Shown here: positions 1-11,846 of the stretch, piece by piece
Position numbering within the stretch: the stretch's first letter is position 1
Layout: every line of letters starts with the position of its first letter
DNA from: Mesostigma viride
Taxonomy: Eukaryota > Streptophyta > Mesostigmatophyceae > Mesostigmatales > Mesostigmataceae
Length of the DNA: 64,000 nt
Reading direction: 5' to 3'
NCBI GenBank assembly: GCA_009746045.1
Contig: RPFO01000079.1
Span: forward strand, 4,176,271-4,240,270
Notes under the pieces: model-generated
Databases searched by the model: none
What the model saw: the letters and a program-made list of their open reading frames with translations, nothing else
Told to the model about the DNA's origin: nothing
Position numbers and translations under genes: made by a program

Positions 1-1
1 C

Positions 2-238
2 ACCTCTGTAAAGAGGGTCAGGGGGGAAGAGAGGGAGGAGGAGGATAGGGAGAGGGAAGACAGGAGCAAGAGACCTGTCACTATGGCAGAAGTCAAGTCC
101 CTGCTGGGACAAATGTTTAAGGGCAAGGGCAAGGGCAAGGGCAAGGGCAAGGGCAGGGGCTGGGGCAAGGGCAAGGGTAAGGGGCAGTCTCCCTCCAAGG
201 GGGGCAGCTCCAGCAACAACAACAACAACAGCAACAGC

Positions 239-300
<62 letters not shown>

Positions 301-1576
301 GAAGCAGGACAAGGAGGACAAGTCTTCTCAGCGGTGCACCCGCTGTGGCATGAAGTACCACCTGCGGCCCACCTGCCGCAAGAACGTGGACGAGCTGGGG
401 CATTTGGACGTCCTGTGCCACAAGTGCCACGGGCCGCCCCACGGTGACCCCAAGGACTGCAAGCGGCCTCCTTACGGCAAGAAGTGTGAGTCTCCCTCTC
501 ATGCTGGCTTGAGTGTGCCTGCTTCACCTCTTTCATCTGCATGCCCCACTGTCAGAGCAGTGAGCAGTTCTGGAAAGGTGCTACAGCTGGTTTCAGAAGA
601 TTATGTCTCTAAACCAACCTTCACATCTATGGTTCCCAAGGTGTGCAGAGTGTCCCCAGCAGAGGATGCTCAGATCAGTTTTCAGGAGCTTGCTTTGCAG
701 TTGCATTTCCTTTATGGGCATGAAGTGAGTGCAGAGGTGGTGGCAGCAGCAATAGGGGGGGCAGCACTCAGACGTGCATGCCAGGTGGTCAGATCCCACT
801 GCCAGCATTGTCAGTTCAATGCACCCAAACCCCCTAAGTGGCATGTAGCTACCCCACCTAAGAGCAAGGGCAGGGTGGTAGGAGATGTCTTTCATATCAA
901 AGGACAATCTTACTTGGCACTTAAAGATGCATGGTCAAGGTACACAACCATTGAACCATTACCTGGAATGGACAAGACACAGTTGCTCAGGGCTCTCTTG
1001 ATTGCTCAGGCCAGGTACTACCCTGTGGAGGCATTGTTACTGGATCAGCAGTTCACGTGTCTTGCCAATGAACCAGGGTGTGAGGCTATTGATCTGGCTG
1101 GGCTAGAAGATCATGAGAGGCAAGGCATTATTGAAAGGGCCATCAGGTCCATTAAAACCCTTGTAGCCAAAGAAGATGGCAATCTGCTGGCTGACAGTGG
1201 GTCATATGCTGACAGAGCTCTGTGGTCCACCAGGTTGTGCCAAGTCCTCAACAGGAGGCCACTCATGAAAACCCCACAAGGGGTGGTCATTACACCAGAT
1301 GGATTGCATGCAGGCATTTATCCACCTGAGGTACTAGCCCTATACAACGCACAGCGAGCACAGACAGCTAGCAGGTTAGCTGTCAAGGATGCAAAGCATC
1401 CACGTCCCACCTTCAGAGAAGGGGATCAGGTCCTATTCTACAAGGAGTCGGGACTAGGCAAGGTGGGTACCTGGCATGGGCCAGCCACCATCCTAAAGTT
1501 TAACACCACTGGCAGGACAGTGTTAGTTAAACACAATGACACGGGAAAATTCACAGGTGTTCACCTCACAGGATGA
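2..1576 (+). pseudogene. Element A gag C-terminus, zinc knuckle and integrase (5' partial)
   Basis: The frame is open to the left edge, so the ATG at 83 (MAEVKS) need not be the true start. Order: a Glu/Arg-rich stretch, a Lys-Gly repeat, a long Asn tract encoded by an AAC microsatellite (about 200-300), a zinc knuckle CTRCGMKYHLRPTC, and a second Cys/His cluster (CHKCHGPPHGDPKDC). The integrase follows, with an N-terminal HHCC (LHFLYGHE ... HCQHC) and catalytic residues D (VGDVFH), D (LLLDQQF) and E (GIIERAIRSIK), then an SH3-like C-terminal part. The frame ends at a TGA at 1574-1576. The next ORF continues the same protein in the -1 frame, so the AUGA overlap is a frameshift scar, not a real start. 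Confidence 0.85.
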
Positions 1577-2691
1577 AATTGTATTTTCCAACTGTGTCAG
1601 ACGTGGCAGAGGAGGAAGAGCTGTTGGCCGACAGCCCTGTACAGTTGCCTGGCATCCCAGCGTTGCCCAGTGAGTGGTTGTTTGGAACACCCACTGGTGA
1701 GTGTGAGAGCCACACCCACTGTGACACCCAGGTCACCCTTGATGATTGCAGGCAGTCACTGCAGGCTTGGCCCCCTGCAGCAGAGGGTCACATTGGCAAA
1801 ACAGGTGATCAGCAACCTATCACCTCTTCAAGTGTGAACATAGCTCAGCCACTAGCTGCACCTTCCAAACGCAGCCTAGCAGACGCTGTTCGCATTTTAC
1901 AAGCAGCTCATAGAGCCAAAGCTCAAACTGCTGCAGGATCAGCTAAGGTGGGGAAGGTTGGGCAGAATGACAATAGCCCATTTATGGTTGCAGTGGACAC
2001 ACAAGCCCAGGTCAGCATTATCAGTGCCCTGGCTGTGCCCCATTTGCCTTTGGAACCTTCACCCTGGCACCATGTGGCTGATTTCTCAGGGCAGTCATCC
2101 CTCAAGGTATTAGGTCAGGTCATGTTGACTATACTCGGTATCCCCACTCCTTTTCAGGTCTTGGAAGGTTATAAAGGGAATGCTTTGTTGGGGGATCCTT
2201 TTCTCTGTTACCCTGGTGTCCTCATATCCAGTGATAGACTATCCATCCAGGACATGGGTGGTGTTGATCTGAATCATTTCAAAATTTCTCTTGAAAAACT
2301 TCTTAACACCAACATTGCTTCTGTAAAATTTGCTACACCCAAGTATGCCCCAGGGCAAGAACCCTGTGTGGCAGACCTGGTTCACAACCAAAAACTTCAT
2401 CCCAACTCATTTGGATTGGGCAAGCATGATGTGGCTAAAATGTCTCCTCTTTCTTATGAACAGATAGAGCAAGACTGTCGCACACACATAGGATTCCTAA
2501 AATGGGTGGAGGCCTTTAACAAGGCCAGGGAAGAATGGGTAGTGCCAGATCCTCTTAGTCCTTCTCATACTCCACCTGTCACACCTATTGACAAAAAGCC
2601 TGCAGGGTGCAAGCACTTGCGCCTGAAGTTTGTGTGTAAACATAAGCCAGCAGCAGATGGGTCAGTCATTTTCATGCTAGACCTTGTGTGA
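1573..2691 (+). pseudogene. Element A protease-like domain and RT N-terminus
   Basis: Continues the integrase reading frame shifted by -1. Codons just before the ATG read SPHR, matching SCHR in the homologous G protein, which shows that the ATG is internal. A retropepsin-like domain follows: AVDTQAQVSIIS, a middle region with the VLGQVMLTILG strand, and NALLGDPFL as the second Gly-containing loop. Gln replaces the Gly expected after Asp-Thr. The 3' part is the connector and start of RT (LRLKFVCKHK). The reading frame breaks again just before the conserved HARPCVTE block. Confidence 0.8.
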
Positions 2692-3731
2692 CAGAGTTCA
2701 AGGGCACCACTGATCTGACAGAGGCAGAGTTGTACACGCCAGGCATTCAGCAAACATCCCTAAAAATCTTGCTGTCTGTCTTTGTGGGTCATCTCAATGA
2801 TGGGGATGACTATGTATGTAAGGCTACAGACATTAAAAGGGCTTTCCTGAAAGGCTCACCTGAGATAGCACAACAAGTGTGGCATGGTCAGGTGTATGTA
2901 GTCTCCACTCCCAGAGTTTGGGCAAAACACATCCCTCAGCAGTACCTGAAAGCTAACATAGGTGTTGAAGGGCTGCAATCAGCTCCTCGCATTTTCAGGA
3001 TGTCAGCTCAGGCTGTGTTTGAAAAGCTAGGGGCTAGATATGATGACATAGACCCTTGCTTCTTTGTGGTCCCACACCCTCATGGCATTCTCACCTTTGT
3101 GTGGCATGGGGATGATCAGCTGATTGCTGGGCCAAGGCGTGCTGTGGATGATTTTATTCAACAAGTGTCACAGCATTTTGAGATTGGCAAGCAAGTAGAG
3201 CTGGGCACCACTGCCATAAAATTTTGTGGCACAATGTTACAACTCCAGCAGCATCAAAACCAGTGGGTGTGTGCACTCTACTCTCCCAATGATTACATGC
3301 ACAGCTGCTTGGAGGTTTTGCAAACAAAAATCAAACCTGGAGCCTGTCCTACCATTAGAGGCAAGCTGGGGTGGTTGTGCTCAACGTGTGCACCTCACCT
3401 GGCTGTGGTTAGCAGAGTTGATGATGATGTCTTGATGCAAGTAGGTCACAAAGCCATCACCAAAACTCTCCAGGAAGGCCCTCCCCTTATCTTGCACTCC
3501 TTGGATCTCCACAAAACCATTCACATCCAAGCTATGATGGATAGTTCCATGGAGTCCAGGCAGATTACCAAGTGCAGGCAAGGGAGTCAGGCTTGTATTT
3601 TGTGCAGAATGATGATGCACCCTTGTCTCTCATTTCATGGTACAGCCGGTTGCATAGACGCAAGGCTGTCAGCAGCAATGCTGCTGAGTGCAGGGCAGTG
3701 GTGTCAGCAGTGCTTCATGCCAGGTACTTGA
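2688..3731 (+). pseudogene. Element A reverse transcriptase core
   Basis: Shows Copia RT blocks: YTPGIQQTSLKILLS, motif A in ATDIKRAFLKGSPE, VEGLQSAPRIFR, DPCFFVVPHP, and the catalytic box FVWHGDDQLIAGP. HGDD replaces the usual YVDD; both Asp residues are kept. It then runs through FCGTMLQL and the connection domain to the first RNase H Asp (MDSSMESRQ), after which the frame breaks. The leading residues overlap the previous ORF and are not a real start. Inactive as it stands because pol is split over four frames. Confidence 0.85.
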
Positions 3732-3991
3732 ATCATGTGCTGGTTTGGTTGCAGATGCAAGCAGGCAGCAATGCTGGGGTGGTGGCACACTTGCTCACTG
3801 ACAGTCAGTCAGTCCTCAGTTTCCTTGCTAACCCCTATGCTGTCCACACTGATCTTGACTGGGTGGTCCTGAAACAGGAGTCCACCTACTGGGAGTCCAC
3901 CCGTCACGTGGAGGACAAACACAACGCTGCTGATGCACTCACTAAAGTGCCTCAGCAGGCAGCTGACAATACCAGCTGTTGTACCACTTGA
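3572..3991 (+). pseudogene. Element A RNase H
   Basis: Carries the rest of a Copia-type RNase H: SWYSRLHRRK, the Glu in SNAAECRAVV, the Asp in LLTDSQSV, and a final DKHNAADALTK motif equivalent to the Copia ADxxTK signature. The first catalytic Asp lies upstream in the preceding frame, so this fragment needs a -1 shift to be joined. It ends near 3991. MNPYGKQ, readable just beyond in another frame, matches the C-terminus of the G protein (MNPYDIR), so the original stop was slightly further on. Confidence 0.8.
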
Positions 3992-5104
3992 TGAACCCCT
4001 ATGGCAAGCAGGCAACCCTGCCCCATAGGGGGGACGCCTAGCAGGGTCCTGTTCACCAGGGCCGCCTAGGTCACCCAGTACCCCTTGGGCAGGTCCAAGG
4101 GGTAGGTTGTGGCTTCCAGCAAGGGGGGTTGGTTGGAGTCTGTTTTTCATACATCTGCGTGCCCTATGCCCAATAAAATCTGTTTTGATTTTTTCAACAC
4201 CATGGAATTTCGTTATGCACACCTTCATAGGTGGGCATGGGATGTATCTCACACCTTTATCACTAGGGCGTATGCCTTGGTGGATTGGCCTTGAGCTCAG
4301 TGGCTCAGGTGCCCCCATTCAAGTGGAGGGTCAAAGCTCCCTTGACAGGTGGTTACCCAGGACCCCAGTTCACTGTGGATATCCTGGGCCACCTGGCCTT
4401 ACTGTTCAGTGGCAGTAAAGGCATGGGTGCTGTCATGTTGTCTAGTACAACGTGCTCAGCACAGGTGCAGGATGAAATATTCCTGTCACCTGTCACCAGG
4501 ACTTCAGTCACCCATGTGCAGGGCAGGGGTGGCTGGTCTCACACGTTGTGCAGGTGCAATGTGGCCAGGTCCAGGATGTCATAGTCCTGTCACCTGTCAC
4601 TCGGACTTCAGCCCCCTCTGTGCAGGGCAGGGGTGGCTGGTCCTCACATGTTGTGCAGGTACAACATGGACAGTGCAGGGTGCAATAAACCTGTCCACTG
4701 TCACTCCTCAGGTTGCAGGTAACCTGAGCTCAGTTGACCCAGCCTGGCTGGGTATTTTTCTCTGAGTGGGCGATGATGATGGAACAACATGGAACCTCTT
4801 AAACGGTTACCTTGGCATTTTTTACAATGGCTTCTTGGCTGGTGATGCACTCCCTGGATAGGCAGACAGGCATAGCTATCTCCCTTGTGAGCTCGCGAGG
4901 AGGAGGAACTCCCCGGGCATGTTGAGCTAAACGTGATGCCATCACAAGTATTGCACGAGTTCTGGGGCCCATCTTTTTCAGTCCAGATGTTGCAGTATGG
5001 GTGTCAGTTGCTCAGCACCTCAGTCAGCTTGGAGTCAGTCTCCTAGCTGGGCAGGGTCAGGCTTGAAGTCGCTAGCCTTCAACCTGAAAGGAAAACATAA
5101 TGGG
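3992..5104 (+). other. Element A 3' non-coding region
   Basis: About 1.1 kb without a credible ORF between the RNase H end and the putative 3' LTR. It contains an AATAAA-like signal near 4171, a tandem duplication of about 104 bp (4465-4672), and a purine-rich stretch GAAAGGAAAACATAATGGG at its end. That stretch is a plausible polypurine tract directly before the AGTTAG that begins the LTR. Confidence 0.6.
4465..4672 (+). repeat. Two diverged tandem copies of an approximately 104-bp repeat
   Basis: CCTGTCACCTGTCAC recurs at 4482 and 4586. GTGCAGGGCAGGGGTGGCTG and TTGTGCAGGT recur with the same spacing. Copies are diverged by several substitutions, so this is an old duplication inside the element A 3' region. 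Confidence 0.7.
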
Positions 5105-5744
5105 AGTTAGATGAGATGCTTAGGCTGACACACGGATTTCCGGCCTGCGCGCCGCGTATTGCCTACCGCGGCTGAGCGGGACACCTCAGTACAGTACGGC
5201 AGGGTGTACGGTACTGAGGTGTCATGTGGACCGATGTGCGGTTAGTGCCAGACTGTGCCTAGACTCTAGCTCGACCCGCCAGACCCGGGTTATCCGGTTC
5301 TGACGGGCCGAGTGTAGTCGATGCTAGTGACGTGGTCGCATGGCATTGCAGTGTACAGTTGTCCACTGGTCGTGTGCTGCAGGTAGCACCGCCATAGGCA
5401 TATAGGCGTAGCACTGGGGAGTGCCACAGCACCCGAGTGTGCCCAGACGTTCCATTCTGAGCCCTCAGCTTCCATTGCTCTCTCATTGTATTATTGTAAT
5501 ACAATCATCATTCGCTCTCAGCTTTCGCAGTTGTTCGTCGTCCCTAGTCTCCATCCAACTCTTGACTGGCCCAGGTCCTTATGACTGGTATGATGTTTCG
5601 GCCCCTGTTGTGTGGCCTAGTTAGCTTAGAAACTGCAGATTCTTAGGTTAGCTAATGGCTTGGACGTGTGCCTAACACGTATTTGTAATAAACATGTTTC
5701 TCTGGCAGCCCCTCACTCCAATGGAACTAAAGCAGCAATTGGAT
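5105..5744 (+). repeat. Probable 3' LTR of element A
   Basis: Starts AGTTAGATGAG immediately after a purine-rich tract, matching the AGTTA start of the B, F and G LTRs. It includes a perfect 13-bp inverted repeat (5180-5192 with 5211-5223) and a poly(A) signal AATAAA at 5687-5692. It ends against the satellite at about 5744. The exact right end is uncertain: it does not clearly end TAACT, and no TSD can be checked because the left flank is missing. Confidence 0.6.
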
Positions 5745-8700
5745 ATACACCATGCACGCAAGGGGCGAGTGCACGCACACTTACACACACCGCGCACGCA
5801 AGGGACGCCTGCACACACATGTACACACACCATGCACGCAAGGGGCGGCTGCACACACACGTACACACACCATGCACGCAAGGGCCGGCTGCACACACAC
5901 GTACATACACCACGCACGCAAGGGACGCCTGCACACACACGTACATCCACCGCGCACGCAAGGGGCAACTGCACACACACGTACACACACCGCGCACGCA
6001 AGGGGCGGCTGCACACACATGTACATCCACCGCGCACGCAAGGAGCGACTGCACACACACGTACATCCACCGCGCATGCAAGGGCCGGCTGCACACACAC
6101 GTACATCCAACGCGCATGCAAGGGGCGGCTGCACACACACGTACACACACCATGCACGCAAGGGCCGGCTGCACTCACATGTACATACCATGCACGCAAG
6201 GGGCCGGCTGAACTCACATGTACATACACCATGCACACAAGGGGCGGCTGCACACACACGTACATCCACCGCGCACGCAAGGAGCGACTGCACTCACATG
6301 TACACACACCATGCACGCAAGGGGCGGCTGCACACACACGTACACACACCATGCACGCAAGGGCCGGCTGCACACACACGTACATACACCACGCACGCAA
6401 GGGACGCCTGCACACACACGTACATCCACCGCGCACGCAAGGGGCAAGTGCACACACACGTACACACACCATGCACGCAAGGGGCGAGTGCACACACACG
6501 TACATCCACCGCGCACGCAAGGGGCGGCTGCACACACACATACACACCATGCACGCAAGGGCCGGCATGCACACACACGTACATCCACCGCGCACGCAAG
6601 GGGCAACTGCACACACACGTACACACACCGCGCACGCAAGGGGCGAGTGCACACACACGTACATCCACCGCGCACGCAAGGAGCGACTGCACACACACGT
6701 ACATCCACCGCGCATGCAAGGGCCGGCTGCACACACACGTACATCCACCGCGCATGCAAGGGGCGGCTGCACACACACGTACACACACCATGCACGCAAG
6801 GGCCGGCTGCACTCACATGTACATACACCATGCACGCAAGGGGCCGGCTGAACTCACATGTACATACACCATGCACACAAGGGGCGGCTGCACACACACG
6901 TACATCCACCGCGCACGCAAGGGGCAACTGCACACACACGTACACACACCGCGCACGCAAGGGACGGCTGCACACAAACGTACATACACCGCGCACGCAA
7001 GGGGCGGCTGCACACACATGTACATACACCATGCACGCAAGGGGCGAGTGCACTCACATGTACATACACCATGCACGCAAGGGGCAACTGCACACACACG
7101 TACATCCACCGCGCATGCAAGGGGCGGCTGCACACACACGTACACACACCATGCACGGAAGGGACGGCTGCACACAAACGTACATACACCGCGCACGCAA
7201 GGGGCAACTGCACACACACGTACACACACCATGCACGCTTGGGGCGACGGCACTCACATGTACATCCACCGCGCACGCAAGGGGCGGCTGCACACACACG
7301 TACATCCACCATGCACGCAAGGAGCGGCTGCACTCACATGTACATACACCGCGCATGCAAGGGGCGGTTGCACACACACGTACACACACCATGCACGCAA
7401 GGGGCGGCTGCACACACACGTACATACACCGCGCACGCAAGGGGCGGCTGCACACACACGTACATCCACCGCGCACGCAAGGGGCAACTGCACACACACG
7501 TACACACACCATGCACGGAAGGGGCGGCTGCACACACATGTACATACACCATGCACGCAAGGGGCGGCTGCACACACGTGTACATACACCATGCACGCAA
7601 GGGGCAAGTGCACGCACACTTACACACACACCGCGCACGCAAGGGGCAACTGCACACACACGTACATCCACCGCGCACGCAAGGGGCGGCTGCACACACA
7701 CGTACACACACCATGCACGCTTGGGGCGACGGCACTCACATGTACATACACCGCGCACGCAAGGGGCGGCTGCACACACACGTACACACACCATGCACGC
7801 AAGGGCCGGCTGCACTCACATGTACATACACCGCGCATGCAAGGGGCGAGTGCACGCACACTTACACACACACCGCGCACGCAAGGGACGCCTGCACACA
7901 CACGTACATCCACCATGCACGCAAGGGCCGGCTGCACACACACGTACATCCACCGAGCACGCAAGGGGCAACTGCACACACACGTACATCCACCGCGCAC
8001 GCAAGGGGCAAGTGCACACACACGTACATCCACCGCGCACGCAAGGGGCGAGTGCACACACACGTACATCCACCGCGCACGCAAGGGGCGGCTGCACACA
8101 CACATACACACCATGCACGCAAGGGCCGGCATGCACACACACGTACATCCACCGCGCACGCAAGGGGCAACTGCACACACACGTACACACACCGCGCACG
8201 CAAGGGGCGAGTGCACACACACGTACATCCACCGCGCACGCAAGGAGCGACTGCACACACACGTACATCCACCGCGCATGCAAGGGCCGGCTGCACACAC
8301 ACGTACATCCACCGCGCATGCAAGGGGCGGCTGCACACACACGTACACACACCATGCACGCAAGGGCCGGCTGCACTCACATGTACATACACCATGCACG
8401 CAAGGGGCCGGCTGAACTCACATGTACATACACCATGCACACAAGGGGCGGCTGCACACACACGTACATCCACCGCGCACGCAAGGGGCGGCTGCACACA
8501 CACGTACACACACCGCGCACGCAAGGGACGGCTGCACACAAACGTACATACACCGCGCACGCAAGGGGCGGCTGCACACACATGTACATACACCATGCAC
8601 GCAAGGGGCGAGTGCACTCACATGTACATACACCATGCACGCAAGGGGCAACTGCACACACACGTACATCCACCGCGCATGCAAGGGGCGGCTGCACACA

Positions 8701-10163
8701 CACGTACACACACCATGCACAGAAGGGACGGCTGCACACAAACGTACATACACCGCGCACGCAAGGGGCAACTGCACACACACGTACACACACCATGCAC
8801 GCTTGGGGCGACGGCACTCACATGTACATCCACCGCGCACGCAAGGGGCGGCTGCACACACACGTACATCCACCATGCACGCAAGGAGCGGCTGCACTCA
8901 CATGTACATACACCGCGCATGCAAGGGGCGGTTGCACACACACGTACACACACCATGCACGCAAGGGGCGGCTGCACACACACGTACATACACCGCGCAC
9001 GCAAGGGGCGGCTGCACACACACGTACATCCACCGCGCACGCAAGGGGCAACTGCACACACACGTACACACACCATGCACGGAAGGGGCGGCTGCACACA
9101 CATGTACATACACCATGCACGCAAGGGGCGGCTGCACACACGTGTACATACACCATGCACGCAAGGGGCAAGTGCACGCACACTTACACACACACCGCGC
9201 ACGCAAGGGGCAACTGCACACACACGTACACACACCATGCACGGAAGGGGCGGCTGCACACACATGTACATACACCATGCACGCAAGGGGCGGCTGCACA
9301 CACGTGTACATACACCATGCACGCAAGGGGCAAGTGCACGCACACTTACACACACACCGCGCACGCAAGGGGCAACTGCACACACACGTACATCCACCGC
9401 GCACGCAAGGGGCGGCTGCACACACACGTACACACACCATGCACGCTTGGGGCGACGGCACTCACATGTACATACACCGCGCACGCAAGGGGCGGCTGCA
9501 CACACACGTACACACACCATGCACGCAAGGGCCGGCTGCACTCACATGTACATACACCGCGCATGCAAGGGGCGAGTGCACGCACACTTACACACACACC
9601 GCGCACGCAAGGGACGCCTGCACACACACGTACATCCACCATGCACGCAAGGGCCGGCTGCACACACACGTACATCCACCGAGCACGCAAGGGGCAACTG
9701 CACACACACGTACACACACCATGCACGCTTGGGGCGACGGCACTCACATGTACATACACCGCGCACGCAAGGGGCGGCTGCACACACACGTACACACACC
9801 ATGCACGCAAGGGCCGGCTGCACTCACATGTACATACACCGCGCATGCAAGGGGCGGTTGCACACACACGTACACACACCATGCACGCAAGGGGCGGCTG
9901 CACACACACGTACATACACCGCGCACGCAAGGGGCGGCTGCACACACACGTACATCCACCGCGCACGCAAGGGGCAACTGCACACACACGTACACACACC
10001 ATGCACGGAAGGGGCGGCTGCACACACATGTACATACACCATGCACGCAAGGGGCGAGTGCACGCACACTTACACACACACCGCGCACGCAAGGGACGCC
10101 TGCACACACACGTACATCCACCATGCACGCAAGGGCCGGCTGCACACACATGCACGTACACAC
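5745..10163 (+). repeat. 40-bp satellite array 1 (about 110 units)
   Basis: Units follow a 40-bp period: a CRYGCACGCAAGG-type core, a variable GGGCGGCTG/GGGCAACTG/GGGACGCCTG segment, then a run of CA dinucleotides with CGTACATCC, CGTACACAC or TGTACATAC. A few units are 38 or 42 bp. A higher-order repeat of about 1564 bp is visible: the block near 6290-7620 is repeated near 7855-9184. Because 40 is not a multiple of 3 and no unit contains a stop, very long ORFs appear in all frames; they are by-products of the repeat. It is cut at its right end by element P. Confidence 0.95.
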
Positions 10164-10239
10164 AGTTACGTTAAATAGTGACGGAACCTTTTGCCGCCTG
10201 AGGCAAATCGGTCCGTAACACTATTTTGCCCGGAATAAC
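10164..10239. repeat. Element P repeat 1, left fragment
   Basis: Begins AGTTACGTTAAATAGTGACG and matches 18675-18750 base for base. It ends in ATAAC, which is repeated at 18408-18412 as the TSD made when element B inserted here. Confidence 0.95.
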
Positions 10240-10883
10240 ATTTAGATGAACGCGGATCAGTGAGTTTCTGGTCTTCCCAAGATGTGATGAATGGAGCCAT
10301 GGTTTCAACCAGCGGCTTTTAACCTTTACCACAGTTGCCTCACTACCCTGTGGTCACTAGCCTGAGGCGGCAGTACCCACGGACGGTGTTGGGAAAAGAC
10401 GCTTGGCCACTGCTGTGTCCGAGCCTTTCTAGGTCTCACCATTGCTGCCAGGCCTTGCACGCCTTGGCAGGTCCGCCACTGTCAATTTCCTTGGTTGCAT
10501 CAATCCAGGACGTCTGTCCTTCCATGAATGACAGTAACGCTCTGGATTTATCCGTCATGACAAGTACCCGTCCATCCCAGGCCTGCAGGACTGCCAGTCC
10601 TGAAGTCCTGTGACATTCTTGGTACCATCAACCAATATTGACCACAGTACCTCCTAGTGACAGTCGGTCCTGTGACACGTAACGTGTGATGGTTCACCCA
10701 ACACTGCCACGTGCCCTGTCCCTCACGTGTCCTTAGTCCTGGTACTGCTGTAGCGTCCGGCGGCATTACTTCGGGACTTGATAACTCTCAAGTTCCTTGT
10801 CCAAATGAGGCGTTTAGCACGGCGTTGGAAAGGCCACTTCAAGTATGATATGCTTAGCATATTGCATCACCAATATGCTAACT
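10240..10883 (-). repeat. Element B 3' LTR
   Basis: 644 bp. On the minus strand it starts AGTTAGCATATTGG and ends TTCATCTAAAT. It is preceded (minus strand) by the purine-rich AACAAGAAAGGGTTGG, a likely polypurine tract. It contains a strong AGGACTG/CAGTCCT hairpin. Short ORFs inside it have no homologue that I recognise and recur in all four LTR copies. Confidence 0.95.
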
Positions 10884-11846
10884 CCAACCCTTTCTTGTTT
10901 TGGAGCTGCAAGCTTCACACCATGACCAACCCATTCCTTGCTGCCTTGTGAAATGGACACCTGGTTACCCTGGACTTATAATAAGCCTCATGAGCACCCC
11001 TTTTGCCACCTTAATGGTATCCTTCTTAGGGATCTATGGTTCAACCCTGCCATCTGATCATTAACTTGACCTGCAGGTCATCCCCAACCCTTTCTTTTGC
11101 AACTGTACCTTGGCTTGGGCTTAAAGGAGGATATTGAATATTCCTTAGGCAACATATCCTGGATATCTGAATGAGAGGCCCTGACTACAGGAAACGTATT
11201 ACAGTGAGTTCCTGGTCTTCCCAGTTATCACTGGCGCCCGTTTCATGGCGCCCGCCCCGAGCGTTCCAGGCATCATCCATCCAAATGTTCACCAATGGAA
11301 ACCACTTCAACACCACTGTGCCACTGCTTGATGGGGAGCCCATGTCATCACTGGGTGTTAAAGCCCAGGAGTCATACATACCAGGCTGTGGCTCAACTAG
11401 GGAATCGAACCCTACCCCAGAACCCCAGGTTAAACTTAACCTGGTCACATGACAGACAACAAGAGAGATTGGCATACAACATGATTATGGTTTATTATAG
11501 AATATCCACCAAAACCAATGTTGAGTGTTCCCAGTGGACCAGCCTGCACCAGCAAGGCCCAACTGTCAGGTTACAACACCATAATATCCAAGGTTGTCAC
11601 TTATTCACAGCTAAAGAAAACTAAACAAGAGAGATATATACAAACAACCTGGAAGAACTCTCAACATGGCCTGCCCTGTCATGGCCTAACTGCCCGAGGC
11701 CAAAGGCATCCCACTGTGCTAATCCTTTACAGGAAGAGCTTGCTCCTGTTGAGCCTTCTACCTGCTTGGTGACAGGTAGGCTACCTGTTGCCCTCCCCCC
11801 TGGGGACAACAGCACTGGTCAGCCACCAACTGGCAAAGGCTGGACT
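10884..11846 (-). other. Element B 3' untranslated region
   Basis: About 960 bp between the pol stop and the 3' LTR, without a credible ORF. On the minus strand it has a poly(A)-like AATAAA near 11491 and, at about 11403-11417, a perfect tRNA T-arm or B-box match (GGTTCGATTCC, inside GGGTTCGATTCCC). Confidence 0.7.

Larger units (their letters stand above)
1..5744 (+). mobile_element. Element A: decayed Copia-like LTR retrotransposon, 5' end outside the window
   Basis: Coding remnants run gag zinc knuckle, integrase, protease-like, RT, RNase H (2-3991), followed by a long 3' non-coding region and a probable LTR at 5105-5744 that abuts the satellite. The proteins are clearly related to element G at 29194-44014 (same HCQxCQFN integrase zinc motif, DTQAQVS protease motif, WHGDDQL RT motif), but A is a separate, older lineage. 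Three frame changes break pol, each a -1 shift. The 5' LTR and left TSD lie outside the window, so the insertion site cannot be verified. Confidence 0.85.

Noticed and set aside
1573..1576. AUGA overlap in A as a termination-reinitiation site
   Set aside because: Codons upstream in the second frame match the G protein, so the ATG is internal and the overlap is a frameshift scar.
5745..10163. CRISPR-like repeat array
   Set aside because: No repeat-spacer alternation; the whole unit is repeated at 40 bp and the setting is eukaryotic.
5752..10218. Very long ORFs (up to 1318 codons) on both strands of the satellite arrays
   Set aside because: They come from stop-free 40-bp units; all frames are open at once, peptide repeats follow the DNA period, and starts are arbitrary.
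10335..10766. Small ORFs inside the B LTRs (92 and 72 codons, four copies)
   Set aside because: They overlap each other on opposite strands, lie wholly in LTR sequence and show no domain; presence in four copies only reflects LTR identity.
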